DNA from: Falsiroseomonas bella
GTDB taxonomy: Bacteria; Pseudomonadota; Alphaproteobacteria; Acetobacterales; Acetobacteraceae
DNA length: 64,000 nucleotides
Assembly (NCBI RefSeq): GCF_003173615.1
Contig: NZ_QGNA01000001.1
Coordinates: 1,550,001 to 1,614,000, forward strand
Reading direction: 5' to 3'
Positions 8,027-15,667 of the stretch are shown one piece after another. The notes beneath the pieces were generated by a model. That model was given only the letters and a program-made list of their open reading frames with translations. It searched no databases and was not told the DNA's origin. Numbering within the stretch: the stretch's first letter is position 1; each line of letters opens with the position of its first letter. Position numbers and translations under genes: made by a program.

Positions 8027-9538
8027 TCAGGCCGGCGCCGGCAAGCGCACCGCGCGGCGCGCGCCGCCGCCGAGATCCTCCAGCACCCGTGCAGCGGCCA
8101 GCCGGCCCGACATCGCCGCCATCGGGATGCCCGCGCCAGGATGCACCGACCCGCCGGCGCAGTAGAGGCCGGGCAGCCGCGTGACGCCGCCAGGCCGCGC
8201 GAAGGTGCCCGTCGCGCCATGGCCGGCGCGGCCATACAGCGCGCCCCCTGAAGCGGGGAACAGCGCATCGAAGCCGGTCGGCGTGCTCGCCGTCGCGTTG
8301 TCCAGCGCCACCTCCAGCCCGCAGGCGCGCAGCAGGTCCAGCGTGCGCCGCGCAAGTGCCGGAAGCTCCGGCACGAAGTCGCGGGTGTCGCCATCCGGCG
8401 GCGCATTGATCAGCAGCAGCAGCCGCTCGGCCATGCCGGGCTGCACCTCGCCCACGCCGCGATCCTGCGCGCAGACATAGACCGTGGGCGCCGCGCAGAT
8501 GTCGCGCCGGCGGAAGATCGCGCGAAACTCCTCGGCGTAGTCCTCCGCGAAGAAGACGTTGTGGTGCAGCAGCGAGAAGCCGCGCGTCGGCGTGCTCACG
8601 CACCAGGTCACGGCGGAAAGCGAGCGCGCGGCATCCGGCGTATCCGGCGCGGCGCCGCGGGCGCCTCCGCCCAGCATCCCGCGCGCCAGCGCCGCGACGT
8701 CGCCGTTGAACAGCACGGCATCGGCGGCGATCTCCTCGCCACCGGCGAGCCGCACGCCGCAGGCGCGGCCATCACGAACCAGGATCTCGTCCACATGCGC
8801 GCCGAAGCGGAAGCGCGCACCCTGTCGCTCGGCCAGCGCCTGCAGCGCCTGCGCCACCCGCACCATGCCGCCGCGCACCAGCCACACGCCGTCCTGCTCG
8901 ACATGCGCGATGAGCATCAGCGTCGCTGGCGCCAGGAAGGGCGAGCAGCCGGTATAGGTGGCATAGCGCCCGAACAACTGTCGCAGCCGCGCGTCCCGGA
9001 AATGGTCGCCGAGCGCCGACCACATGCTCCGCCAGGGCGCAGTGCGCCACAGCGCGTCCAGCCGCCCCCAGCCGACGCGCTGCACCAGCGCCAGCGGGGA
9101 TGGGCGCTCCGCCGCGATGAAGCTGCCGACCAGGGTGCGGTGGATTTCGGCGCTGCGCGCGACGAAGTCGCGATAGCCGCGCGCATCCTCCGCCCCGGCG
9201 AAGTCGCCGATCGCCTCCGCCGAGCGGTCCACATCCGCAAAGAGATCAAGCCGCCCGCCCTGCCGCCAGGCATGCCGCGCCAGTGTCTCGGCCGGCACCA
9301 GCGCAAGCGAATCCTCCAGCCGCTCGCCCGCTTCGGCGAAGAGCCCCTCGAAGATCCAGCGCATCGTGAAGACCGTCGGGCCGGCATCCACGCCCTGCAG
9401 CTGTCGCATCTTGCCGCCGGGTGTGGCGGCGCGCTCCAGCACGGTCACCTCGGCGCCGCGCCGGGCAAGATCCACCGCGGCGGAAAGGCCGCCCATGCCG
9501 GCGCCGATCACCACCACGCGGTCGCGGCGGCGCCCCAT
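8027..9538 (-). CDS. crtD: CrtD-type carotenoid 3,4-desaturase (copy 1)
   Basis: FAD-dependent desaturase of the CrtI/CrtD family, expected to introduce the 3,4 double bond of 1-hydroxy- or methoxy-carotenoids on the way to spheroidene or spirilloxanthin. The product is 503 residues starting MGRRRDRVVVIGAGMGGL, with the CrtD-style GGKMRQL after the FAD motif and GLYCAGGSVHPGAGIPMAAMSGRLAA at the C-terminus. The frame is open upstream, but the ATG at 9538 follows the membrane gene by 14 bases and gives the FAD-binding start. A second, divergent crtD-like gene lies at 13938-15428; which of the two is the true CrtD cannot be settled from sequence alone. Confidence 0.85.
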   Translation of the reverse strand: MGRRRDRVVVIGAGMGGLSAAVDLARRGAEVTVLERAATPGGKMRQLQGVDAGPTVFTMRWIFEGLFAEAGERLEDSLALVPAETLARHAWRQGGRLDLFADVDRSAEAIGDFAGAEDARGYRDFVARSAEIHRTLVGSFIAAERPSPLALVQRVGWGRLDALWRTAPWRSMWSALGDHFRDARLRQLFGRYATYTGCSPFLAPATLMLIAHVEQDGVWLVRGGMVRVAQALQALAERQGARFRFGAHVDEILVRDGRACGVRLAGGEEIAADAVLFNGDVAALARGMLGGGARGAAPDTPDAARSLSAVTWCVSTPTRGFSLLHHNVFFAEDYAEEFRAIFRRRDICAAPTVYVCAQDRGVGEVQPGMAERLLLLINAPPDGDTRDFVPELPALARRTLDLLRACGLEVALDNATASTPTGFDALFPASGGALYGRAGHGATGTFARPGGVTRLPGLYCAGGSVHPGAGIPMAAMSGRLAAARVLEDLGGGARRAVRLPAPA

Positions 9539-9552
9539 GCCGCCATCCACGG

Positions 9553-10299
9553 TCAGGCAGCCTGCGCCACTTCGCCGCGGCGGCGCTGCCGCGCCGCGCG
9601 CTCGATCGCCAGGCGGTGCCAGATGATGATCGTGAGACCGACCGTCAGCGGGATCGCCCACATCACCGGATGCAGCGCGAGCTCCGGGAAGATCCGCACG
9701 GAGCCGAAGGCCATGAAGGCCGTGTAGACGCTGATGCCGGCACCGACGAGCGCCTTCACATGCTCCTTCAGCCAGTCCTCCCGCGTCGGACGGTCCTTGG
9801 CAAGGAACCAGAGGTTCGTCGCCCCGGTTGCTAGGCCCACGACGGCCAGCCCGATCAGCAGCTTCTCGCCCATCATCCAACCCTGGAAGGCGCAGTTGAG
9901 CGAGGTCGCGATGACGATCCACTGCCAGGCATACATCGCCCGCGTGCGGTTCAGCGCCTGCTGGCTCCGATTCCGCACCAGCATCCAGCCATACCAGGTC
10001 AGGTTGATGGTCAGCGTCGCCGCGCACACCATCAAATGGCCGAAGAAGCCGCGGATGAAGACCTCGTCGAAGCGCCCGACGAGTTGCGGATGCGTGCCCA
10101 TCGGGTCGTAGAGCGACAGCAGGCTCATCGCCAGCGCGAAGCTGCCGGTGCAGAGCAGGGCGATGCTGAACACCTTGCCCCAGCGGCGGTGGTTCACGCC
10201 GCCTTTCCGTCCGATCACCGGAACCCAGAAGGCGATCGCGCCGGTCGCGCCCGTGATGATGTGGGCGATGACCAGCGTGTGGAAGACGAGCAGCTCCAT
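9553..10299 (-). CDS. DUF2306-like multi-pass membrane protein upstream of crtD
   Basis: Predicted 248-residue integral membrane protein with about seven or eight hydrophobic segments. The N-terminal pattern HIITGATGAIAFWVPVIG followed by KGGVNHRRWGKVFS resembles the DUF2306 family, whose function is not established. It is the first gene of a two-gene minus-strand unit with crtD1 (14-base gap) and shares a divergent promoter region with the P450 gene. The context suggests a membrane accessory role in carotenoid or photosystem biogenesis, but that is inference. The ATG at 10299 is preceded by GAGGCG. Confidence 0.7.
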   Translation of the reverse strand: MELLVFHTLVIAHIITGATGAIAFWVPVIGRKGGVNHRRWGKVFSIALLCTGSFALAMSLLSLYDPMGTHPQLVGRFDEVFIRGFFGHLMVCAATLTINLTWYGWMLVRNRSQQALNRTRAMYAWQWIVIATSLNCAFQGWMMGEKLLIGLAVVGLATGATNLWFLAKDRPTREDWLKEHVKALVGAGISVYTAFMAFGSVRIFPELALHPVMWAIPLTVGLTIIIWHRLAIERAARQRRRGEVAQAA

Positions 10300-10322
10300 C
10301 GCGGCGCCTCTGCGGTCGCAGG

Positions 10323-10340
10323 TGACAATGCCACTTGACA
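10323..10340. promoter_or_regulatory. Near-consensus PpsR/CrtJ box in the divergent P450 promoter
   Basis: TGACAATGCCACTTGACA is an imperfect inverted repeat matching the PpsR/CrtJ operator TGT-N12-ACA in all but one position (TGA instead of TGT on the left arm), with the frequent TTGACA right arm. It lies 70 bases upstream of the P450 start and 23 bases upstream of the DUF2306-like gene, so it could repress both directions. The right arm also resembles a -35 box. Regulation is inferred from the motif and from ppsR being encoded 5 kb away. Confidence 0.5.
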
Positions 10341-10410
10341 CATCGCGGTGTAAAGTCGCGGAATCGAACGAGGTATACGGCGCGCGCGACAGCGGCGCCA
10401 TGAGGACGGC

Positions 10411-11832
10411 ATGACCGACGCGCCGACGATCGAGGACGCACCCGCGCGCCGGGCCGACGCGGCGGGCTGGGCGCCTTTCATCCCGCCCTACACGCCGCCC
10501 TGGCCGGCGCTGCCCTCGCTGGTGCGCGCGATGCTGCGCGGCGATGGCGACCTGCTCTCGCTGCTGCCGCGCGAGGCCTATCACATGAAGATCGGCCCGC
10601 TCGGCTATTCGCGGCGCTCGATCGTGGTGGTGAACGAGCCTTCCATGGTGCGCCATGTGTTGGCCGACCCGGAGGGGATCTTCCCGAAATCCGACCTGAT
10701 GGTGCACGCGCTGGAGCCTCTGATCGGCGACAGTATTTTTGTTTCGTCGGGTGCCACTTGGCGCAGGCAGCGCAAGGTGATCGATCCGGCGCTTTCGATG
10801 ATGCGGGTGAACCGCGCCTTCCCCGCGATGGAGGCGGGCTGTGCGGATGCGGAATCGGAATACGACCGCCACGCGGAACACGGCACGCCCTTCAGCCTCG
10901 ACCTCGCGATGAGCCACCTGACGGCCGACATCATTTGCCGCACCGTCTTCACCACCACGCTGCACAGCAAGACCGCGCATGACGTCTTCGACGCCTTCAC
11001 GGAGTTCGAGCGCCGCGTGGCGCAGGTGGAGATCCGCCGGCTGATCTGGGACAAGGCCTGGACCAGGGCGCCGCAGAAGGCGCCGGTTCTGGAAGCCTGC
11101 GCCACCATCCGCGCGCGCATCGGCGAATTGCTGGACACGCATCTGGATGCCGGCGCCAGCTTCGACGACATCGCGCAGCAGGTGATCGAGGCGCGCGACG
11201 ACGTCGGCGCCAAGGCCTTCACGAGGGAGGAGCTGATCGACCAGCTCGGTGTGCTGTTCCTGGCCGGGCACGAGACCTCGGCCAGCGCGCTCACCTGGGT
11301 TTTCGCCATCCTCGCGACGCAGCCCGCGCTGGTGGCGCGGCTGCGTGCCGAGGTGGAGGAGGTGACCGGCGGCGGCCCGATCGAGTTCCACCACATCAAG
11401 CGCCTGACGCTGACGCGCAACATCTTCCGCGAGACGCTGCGCCTCTACCCGCCCATCACCTTCCTGCCGCGCGTGGCGAACGAGGCGACGGCCCTGAACG
11501 GCTACCGGCTCAAGAAGGGCGCGCTGGTGATGGTCGCGCCCTGGGTGCTGCACCGACACCGCCTCTACTGGAAGGACCCGAACCGCTTCGACCCCGACCG
11601 CTTCCTGCCGGAGCGGGAGCAGGAAATCACCTCCGGCGCCTACATTCCCTTCGGCATAGGGCCCCGCATCTGCGCCGGCGCCGCCTTCGCCACCATCGAA
11701 GCGACGCTGCTGATCGCGCGCCTGTTCCGCCGCTTCGACTGGACGCTGGACGCGCCGGAGCGCATCCGCCCCGCTGCTCGCCTGACGACGCGCCCCGTGG
11801 AGCAGGTCATGTGCCGCGTCAGGCCGGCATGA
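10411..11832 (+). CDS. Cytochrome P450 within the carotenoid cluster
   Basis: Heme-thiolate monooxygenase of 473 residues. Visible P450 landmarks are the I-helix AGHETSASAL (about residue 284), the K-helix ETLR (about 340) and the heme loop FGIGPRICAG with the proximal Cys421. There is no fused reductase domain and no ferredoxin gene adjacent. Its stop overlaps the start of the ATP-grasp gene (ATGA), so the two are translationally coupled. Being set between crtD1 and crtC, its substrate is probably a carotenoid; a bacterial precedent for P450 action on carotenoids is CYP175A1 of Thermus, a beta-carotene hydroxylase. The actual substrate is unknown. Confidence 0.9.
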   Translation: MTDAPTIEDAPARRADAAGWAPFIPPYTPPWPALPSLVRAMLRGDGDLLSLLPREAYHMKIGPLGYSRRSIVVVNEPSMVRHVLADPEGIFPKSDLMVHALEPLIGDSIFVSSGATWRRQRKVIDPALSMMRVNRAFPAMEAGCADAESEYDRHAEHGTPFSLDLAMSHLTADIICRTVFTTTLHSKTAHDVFDAFTEFERRVAQVEIRRLIWDKAWTRAPQKAPVLEACATIRARIGELLDTHLDAGASFDDIAQQVIEARDDVGAKAFTREELIDQLGVLFLAGHETSASALTWVFAILATQPALVARLRAEVEEVTGGGPIEFHHIKRLTLTRNIFRETLRLYPPITFLPRVANEATALNGYRLKKGALVMVAPWVLHRHRLYWKDPNRFDPDRFLPEREQEITSGAYIPFGIGPRICAGAAFATIEATLLIARLFRRFDWTLDAPERIRPAARLTTRPVEQVMCRVRPA

Positions 11833-13028
11833 CCGGCACCGTCGTCGTCACCCTCGGACGTCTGCCGAAAGGCCTCGACATCTGTCGCAGCTTCGCGCTG
11901 GCCGGCTGGCGCGTGGTGGTGGCGGAGCCGCACGCGCGTCATCTCTGCGGCGCTTCCAACAGCGTCACCCGCAGGGTCCGCCTGCCCGCGCCCGCCGAGG
12001 GCAAGCGCGCCTATCTCCAGCGGCTGGCGGAGATCACACGTGCCCACGGCGCGAACCTCGTCGTGCCGGTCTCGGAGGAGGCGCTGCATGTCTCCTTCCT
12101 GCCGCGATTGCTGCCGGACGTGCCGGTGCTCGCCATGCCGCCCGGCACGATGCTCGCGCTGCACCACAAGGGCCGCTTCACCGAGGTTGCGCGGGAGGCC
12201 GGCGTCGCGGTGCCGGAGACGCATCCCCTCGGCAGCGAGGGCGCCGCGGCGCTCGCGCGCGCCGGCCGCGTCGTGGTGAAGCCCGTCCATTCCGCCGCCG
12301 GCCGTGGCGTGCGCGTGCTGGCCGAAGGCGAGGCACTGCCCGCGCCCGAGCCCAGCGCGCCCGCCGTGGTGCAGCGCTTCCTGCCCGGCGCGGAGTTCAG
12401 CTCCTGCACGCTGGCGCGGCAGGGCCGCGTCCTCGGCACCGTGATCTATCGTGGCGTGCAGTTCGCCGGCTCCGTCGCCTGCGCCTTCGAGCGTGTGGAG
12501 CACGCGGCGGCCGAAGCATGGATCGCCCGACTGGTCGAAAAACTCGGATGGACCGGCTTCATCTCCTTCGACATGCGCGAGGACGCGGAGGGGCGCATCC
12601 ACGGCATCGAATGCAACCCGCGCACCACGAGCGGCCTGCATTTCTTCGAGACCGAGGACATCGCCGCCGCCATCCTCGGCGCGCGCGACACGCTGCGCCA
12701 CCGCAAGGCGACGCGCCTGCAGCAATTCTGGTCCTGCCTGACCGAGACGCAGCTGGCGCTGTTCCGCCGCGATCCCGATTTCCGCCGCCACCTGCGCAAC
12801 CTGTTCACCACGCGCGACGTGACCTGGGCGGCGCGCGACATGGCGCCGTTGCTGACCATGCCCTGGACCGCCTGGCCGATCATGCGCGACGCGGCGCGCG
12901 CGCGCGTGCCCTTCGGGGAGGTGGCGACCCTCGATGTCGGCTGGTTCGAGGGCGAGGTGCGCGCGCCGACTACCGCAGCGGCCGCGGCACCCGGAAGGGC
13001 AGCATCGCGTACATCAGCGGCGACCTGA
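11829..13028 (+). CDS. ATP-grasp ligase coupled to the P450
   Basis: Predicted ATP-dependent carboxylate-amine/thiol ligase of 399 residues. It has an N-terminal preATP-grasp fold (VVVTLGRLPKGLDICRSF), then the ATP-binding lysine region VVVKPVHSAAGRGVRVL, VVQRFLPGAEFSS, and the metal-binding acidic motif HGIECNPRTTSG. ATP-grasp enzymes activate a carboxylate as acyl-phosphate and join it to a nucleophile. The start at 11829 overlaps the P450 stop. Its 3' end overlaps the 3' end of crtC on the other strand by 59 bases. Together with the P450 it suggests formation and conjugation of an acid; substrate unknown. Confidence 0.85.
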   Translation: MTGTVVVTLGRLPKGLDICRSFALAGWRVVVAEPHARHLCGASNSVTRRVRLPAPAEGKRAYLQRLAEITRAHGANLVVPVSEEALHVSFLPRLLPDVPVLAMPPGTMLALHHKGRFTEVAREAGVAVPETHPLGSEGAAALARAGRVVVKPVHSAAGRGVRVLAEGEALPAPEPSAPAVVQRFLPGAEFSSCTLARQGRVLGTVIYRGVQFAGSVACAFERVEHAAAEAWIARLVEKLGWTGFISFDMREDAEGRIHGIECNPRTTSGLHFFETEDIAAAILGARDTLRHRKATRLQQFWSCLTETQLALFRRDPDFRRHLRNLFTTRDVTWAARDMAPLLTMPWTAWPIMRDAARARVPFGEVATLDVGWFEGEVRAPTTAAAAAPGRAASRTSAAT

Positions 13029-13941
13029 AGCGATCCAGCGACAGGCTTTCATGCACGCCGGGCGCCGCCTGGCCGAGCAGCGTCGTGTGGATTTCCGAAC
13101 GCGAGTAGAAGGGCGCATCGGTCAGCGTGCGGGTCACGCGCACCGGGCCTTCCGCCCGCGTCGGTCGGCGCAGGCGCCACAGCGTGCGCGGCAGCTCCGC
13201 CTCCGGCGGCGGCGCGAAATCGGTCAGCGCGCCGTCATCCGTCGCGCGCAGCGCCAGCGACTGCGAAGTGCCGTCGCGGCGATGCGTGTTGTAGAGGATA
13301 GCCGTCGCATCGGGCAGCATCGCGCGGCACCAGTCCCACTCCCGGAAATCCTCCTCGAGCGGCGCGGCGCCGGCATTGGTGTCGAAATACGCCGCGCCGG
13401 ACCAACGCAGCGCCGGGCTTTCGAGCGCGACCTCCACGCGGGATCGCGGCGCGATCGGCTGCCACAGATGCCGCCCCTGCGAATCCAGCGTGAGCGCGCG
13501 CGTCGAGAGGGCGCGCGGATGCAGCCGCAGTACGCCGCGCAGGCGCGAGGGGAAGGGCGCCGTCACCTCCTCGATGCGCACGGTCAGCGTCGTGCCGTCC
13601 CATTCCATCGCGCTCGGCCCGATCGTCAGCGAATTCGCATCCCGCCGCAGCGCGTGGCGGCGCCGGTCGGTCATGGCCCATCGCGAGGGCGTGCCGTAGA
13701 GCACGACATTCATGCAGCAATGGTCGTGCGGATCGCCGCCGGTGCCGCCACCGGCGCGGTGCGCCAGCGCATACCAGGGCGAGAACACGGTGCCGATGAA
13801 GGCGATGATGGTGATGCCGTGCTTCCCGTCATCCGAGATCGCGTCCAGGTACCACCAGCGATAGCCGCGCCGCGCCACCGGCACGTCGAAGGCCCAGCTG
13901 CGCTGTGTTGGCGCCGCCTGCGCCTCCTGCACCATGCTCAT
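12970..13941 (-). CDS. crtC: Carotenoid 1,2-hydratase CrtC (hydroxyneurosporene synthase)
   Basis: Adds water across the terminal 1,2 double bond of acyclic carotenoids to give 1-hydroxy derivatives, the substrate for CrtD-type desaturation. The 323-residue product has the CrtC core with RGYRWWYLDAISDDGKHG, followed by FIGTVFSPWYALA and later FREWDWCRAMLPDATAILYN. Its ATG overlaps the stop of crtD2 (ATGA), so hydration and desaturation enzymes are coupled. Its C-terminus overlaps the convergent ATP-grasp gene. Length fits the compact alphaproteobacterial CrtC family. Confidence 0.9.
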   Translation of the reverse strand: MSMVQEAQAAPTQRSWAFDVPVARRGYRWWYLDAISDDGKHGITIIAFIGTVFSPWYALAHRAGGGTGGDPHDHCCMNVVLYGTPSRWAMTDRRRHALRRDANSLTIGPSAMEWDGTTLTVRIEEVTAPFPSRLRGVLRLHPRALSTRALTLDSQGRHLWQPIAPRSRVEVALESPALRWSGAAYFDTNAGAAPLEEDFREWDWCRAMLPDATAILYNTHRRDGTSQSLALRATDDGALTDFAPPPEAELPRTLWRLRRPTRAEGPVRVTRTLTDAPFYSRSEIHTTLLGQAAPGVHESLSLDRFRSPLMYAMLPFRVPRPLR

Positions 13942-15428
13942 CCGCGATCCTCGATCACCCGCGCCGCCGCCAGCCTGCCCGACATGGCGGCCATCGCCAC
14001 CCCCGCGCCCGGATGCGCGCTGCCGCCCGCGAGGTAGAGCCCCGGCAGCTTCGTCCGCGCGCCCGGCCGGCTGAAGGCCGATTGCCAGCCATGCACCGCC
14101 GGCCCGTACAGCGCGCCGCCCGCACCGGGGAACAGCCGGTCGAAATCCGCCGGCGTGGTCACGCGCTCCGCCTCCGGCCGGCGATGGATGACGAAGCCGG
14201 CGCGGCGCAGGCGCTCCAAGGCCGCCTCGCCGCAGCGCGCGATCGCCTCCTCCGGCAGGGGGCGCAGATCCGCCCGTGCCGGCGCGTTGACCATCGCCAG
14301 CAGCCGCTCCGGCCCCGGCGGCGGCGCGGCGCCCGCCATCCGGTCATGCGCCCAGAGCGTCACCGTGGGCGTCGTCGGCAGCCGCGCGCGGTAGCCGATC
14401 TCGGCATATTCCGCCGTCGGGTCGTCGGCATGCACCACGGTCTGCGCCGCGGGGGCCGCGCCCTCGGTCGCTGCGTGCATCGCCCAGGTCACGGCCGAGA
14501 AGGATCGCCGCTCGGGCGGCAGGCGCTCCACCGCCGCCGCCGCGCCGCGCCCGAACAGCCCCGCGCCGAGCCCTGCCGCGTCCGCGTTCAGCACCACCGC
14601 GCCGGCCGCGATCGTCTCGCCATCCGCAAGCCGCACGCCGGATGCCCGCCCGCCGGCGACGAGGATCTCGCGCACCTCGGCGCCGTAGCGGAAGCCGGCG
14701 CCGCGCGCCCGCGCCACATGCTCCAGCGCCTCCGCCAGCCGCGCCATCCCGCCTTCCACCGCCCAGAGGCCCTGAAGCTCGACATGCGCGACCAGCATCA
14801 GCGTCGCCGGCGCCTGCAGCGGGGAGGAGCCGACATAGGTCGCGACGCGCGCGAAGACCTGGCGCAGCCGCTTGTCGGCAAAGTGCTCGCCCAGCGCATC
14901 CCACAGCGAGGCGAAGGGCGAGGCGCCGAGCAGTCCCCGCAGCCCGGCTTGCGCCGCCAGCGCGACCGCCCCCGGCCGCTGCGCCCGCAGGAAGGGCCGT
15001 TCCAGCGCATCGTGGATGCGCCGCGCGCGCTCCCGGAAGGCCAGGTAGCCGCGCGATGCGGCGGCGCTGGCGAAGCTGCCGATCGCCTCGGCGGCGGCCG
15101 ATTCGTCCACTGGCAGGTCGAGCCGCTTCCCATCCGTCCAGGCGTGGCGGCCGAGCAGCGGTTCCGGCCGCAGGGTCAGCCGGCTCTCCAGGCTGTCGCC
15201 GGCCGCCGCGAAGATCTCCTCGAACACCGGGCGGAGCGTCAGCAGGCCAGGGCCGGCACCGACCGGCACGCCGTCCACCGCGACCTCGCGGATCTTGCCG
15301 CCCGCCGCCGCCGCGCGCTCCAGCACCAGCACCGGACGGCCCTGGGCGGCGAGCAGCGCCGCCGCGACCAGGCCGCCCATCCCGGCGCCGATCACGACCA
15401 CGGTCTGGGGGGAAGCCGGCATGACCAC
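13938..15428 (-). CDS. crtD: CrtD-type carotenoid desaturase/oxidoreductase (copy 2)
   Basis: Second member of the CrtI/CrtD FAD-dependent family in this cluster, 496 residues. It has VVVIGAGMGGLVAAALLAAQ at the N-terminus, GGKIREVAVDG, and GLYLAGGSAHPGAGVAMAAMSGRLAA at the C-terminus, closely parallel to the gene at 8027-9538 but clearly diverged. It is first in a two-gene operon with crtC, the classical crtD-crtC pairing, and its promoter region carries a perfect PpsR box. This context makes it the better candidate for the true 3,4-desaturase, leaving copy 1 for another step. An in-frame ATG at 15422 is an alternative start. Confidence 0.85.
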   Translation of the reverse strand: MVMPASPQTVVVIGAGMGGLVAAALLAAQGRPVLVLERAAAAGGKIREVAVDGVPVGAGPGLLTLRPVFEEIFAAAGDSLESRLTLRPEPLLGRHAWTDGKRLDLPVDESAAAEAIGSFASAAASRGYLAFRERARRIHDALERPFLRAQRPGAVALAAQAGLRGLLGASPFASLWDALGEHFADKRLRQVFARVATYVGSSPLQAPATLMLVAHVELQGLWAVEGGMARLAEALEHVARARGAGFRYGAEVREILVAGGRASGVRLADGETIAAGAVVLNADAAGLGAGLFGRGAAAAVERLPPERRSFSAVTWAMHAATEGAAPAAQTVVHADDPTAEYAEIGYRARLPTTPTVTLWAHDRMAGAAPPPGPERLLAMVNAPARADLRPLPEEAIARCGEAALERLRRAGFVIHRRPEAERVTTPADFDRLFPGAGGALYGPAVHGWQSAFSRPGARTKLPGLYLAGGSAHPGAGVAMAAMSGRLAAARVIEDRG

Positions 15429-15451
15429 AGGTAAAGGGGCCGGTCAGGAAG

Positions 15452-15469
15452 TGTCAAGTTTTGCTGACA
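15452..15469. promoter_or_regulatory. PpsR/CrtJ operator TGT-N12-ACA
   Basis: TGTCAAGTTTTGCTGACA is a perfect TGT-N12-ACA palindrome with the favoured TGTCA/TGACA arms. It lies in the 239-base region between the divergent crtD2-crtC and ppsR-bphP-bphO operons, 24 bases from the crtD2 start. PpsR/CrtJ binds this sequence to repress crt, bch and puc genes under oxygen or without far-red light. A TTGACA at 15508-15513 facing ppsR could serve as its -35 element. Binding is inferred from the motif. Confidence 0.75.
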
Positions 15470-15667
15470 AGGAGAACCGTAATGGTGTGCTGTCGTTTGG
15501 CGTGTTATTGACACGAAGTTTCGTTCTCGGATGACTTTCCCGTCGGGCGTCTCAGAACCCATGACACGCCGTTGCCGCGGAGGTGGACCTCGGATGCCCC
15601 GTTCTGCCGCAGCCGGATCGCAGCCGGCTTCCCTTTGCCGGGTCGCGCGCCTAAGTGATGACGTGCC

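Noticed and set aside
15491-15513. Second PpsR operator upstream of ppsR
   Set aside because: The nearest TGT and ACA are 17 or 5 bases apart rather than 12; the TTGACA here is more likely a promoter element.
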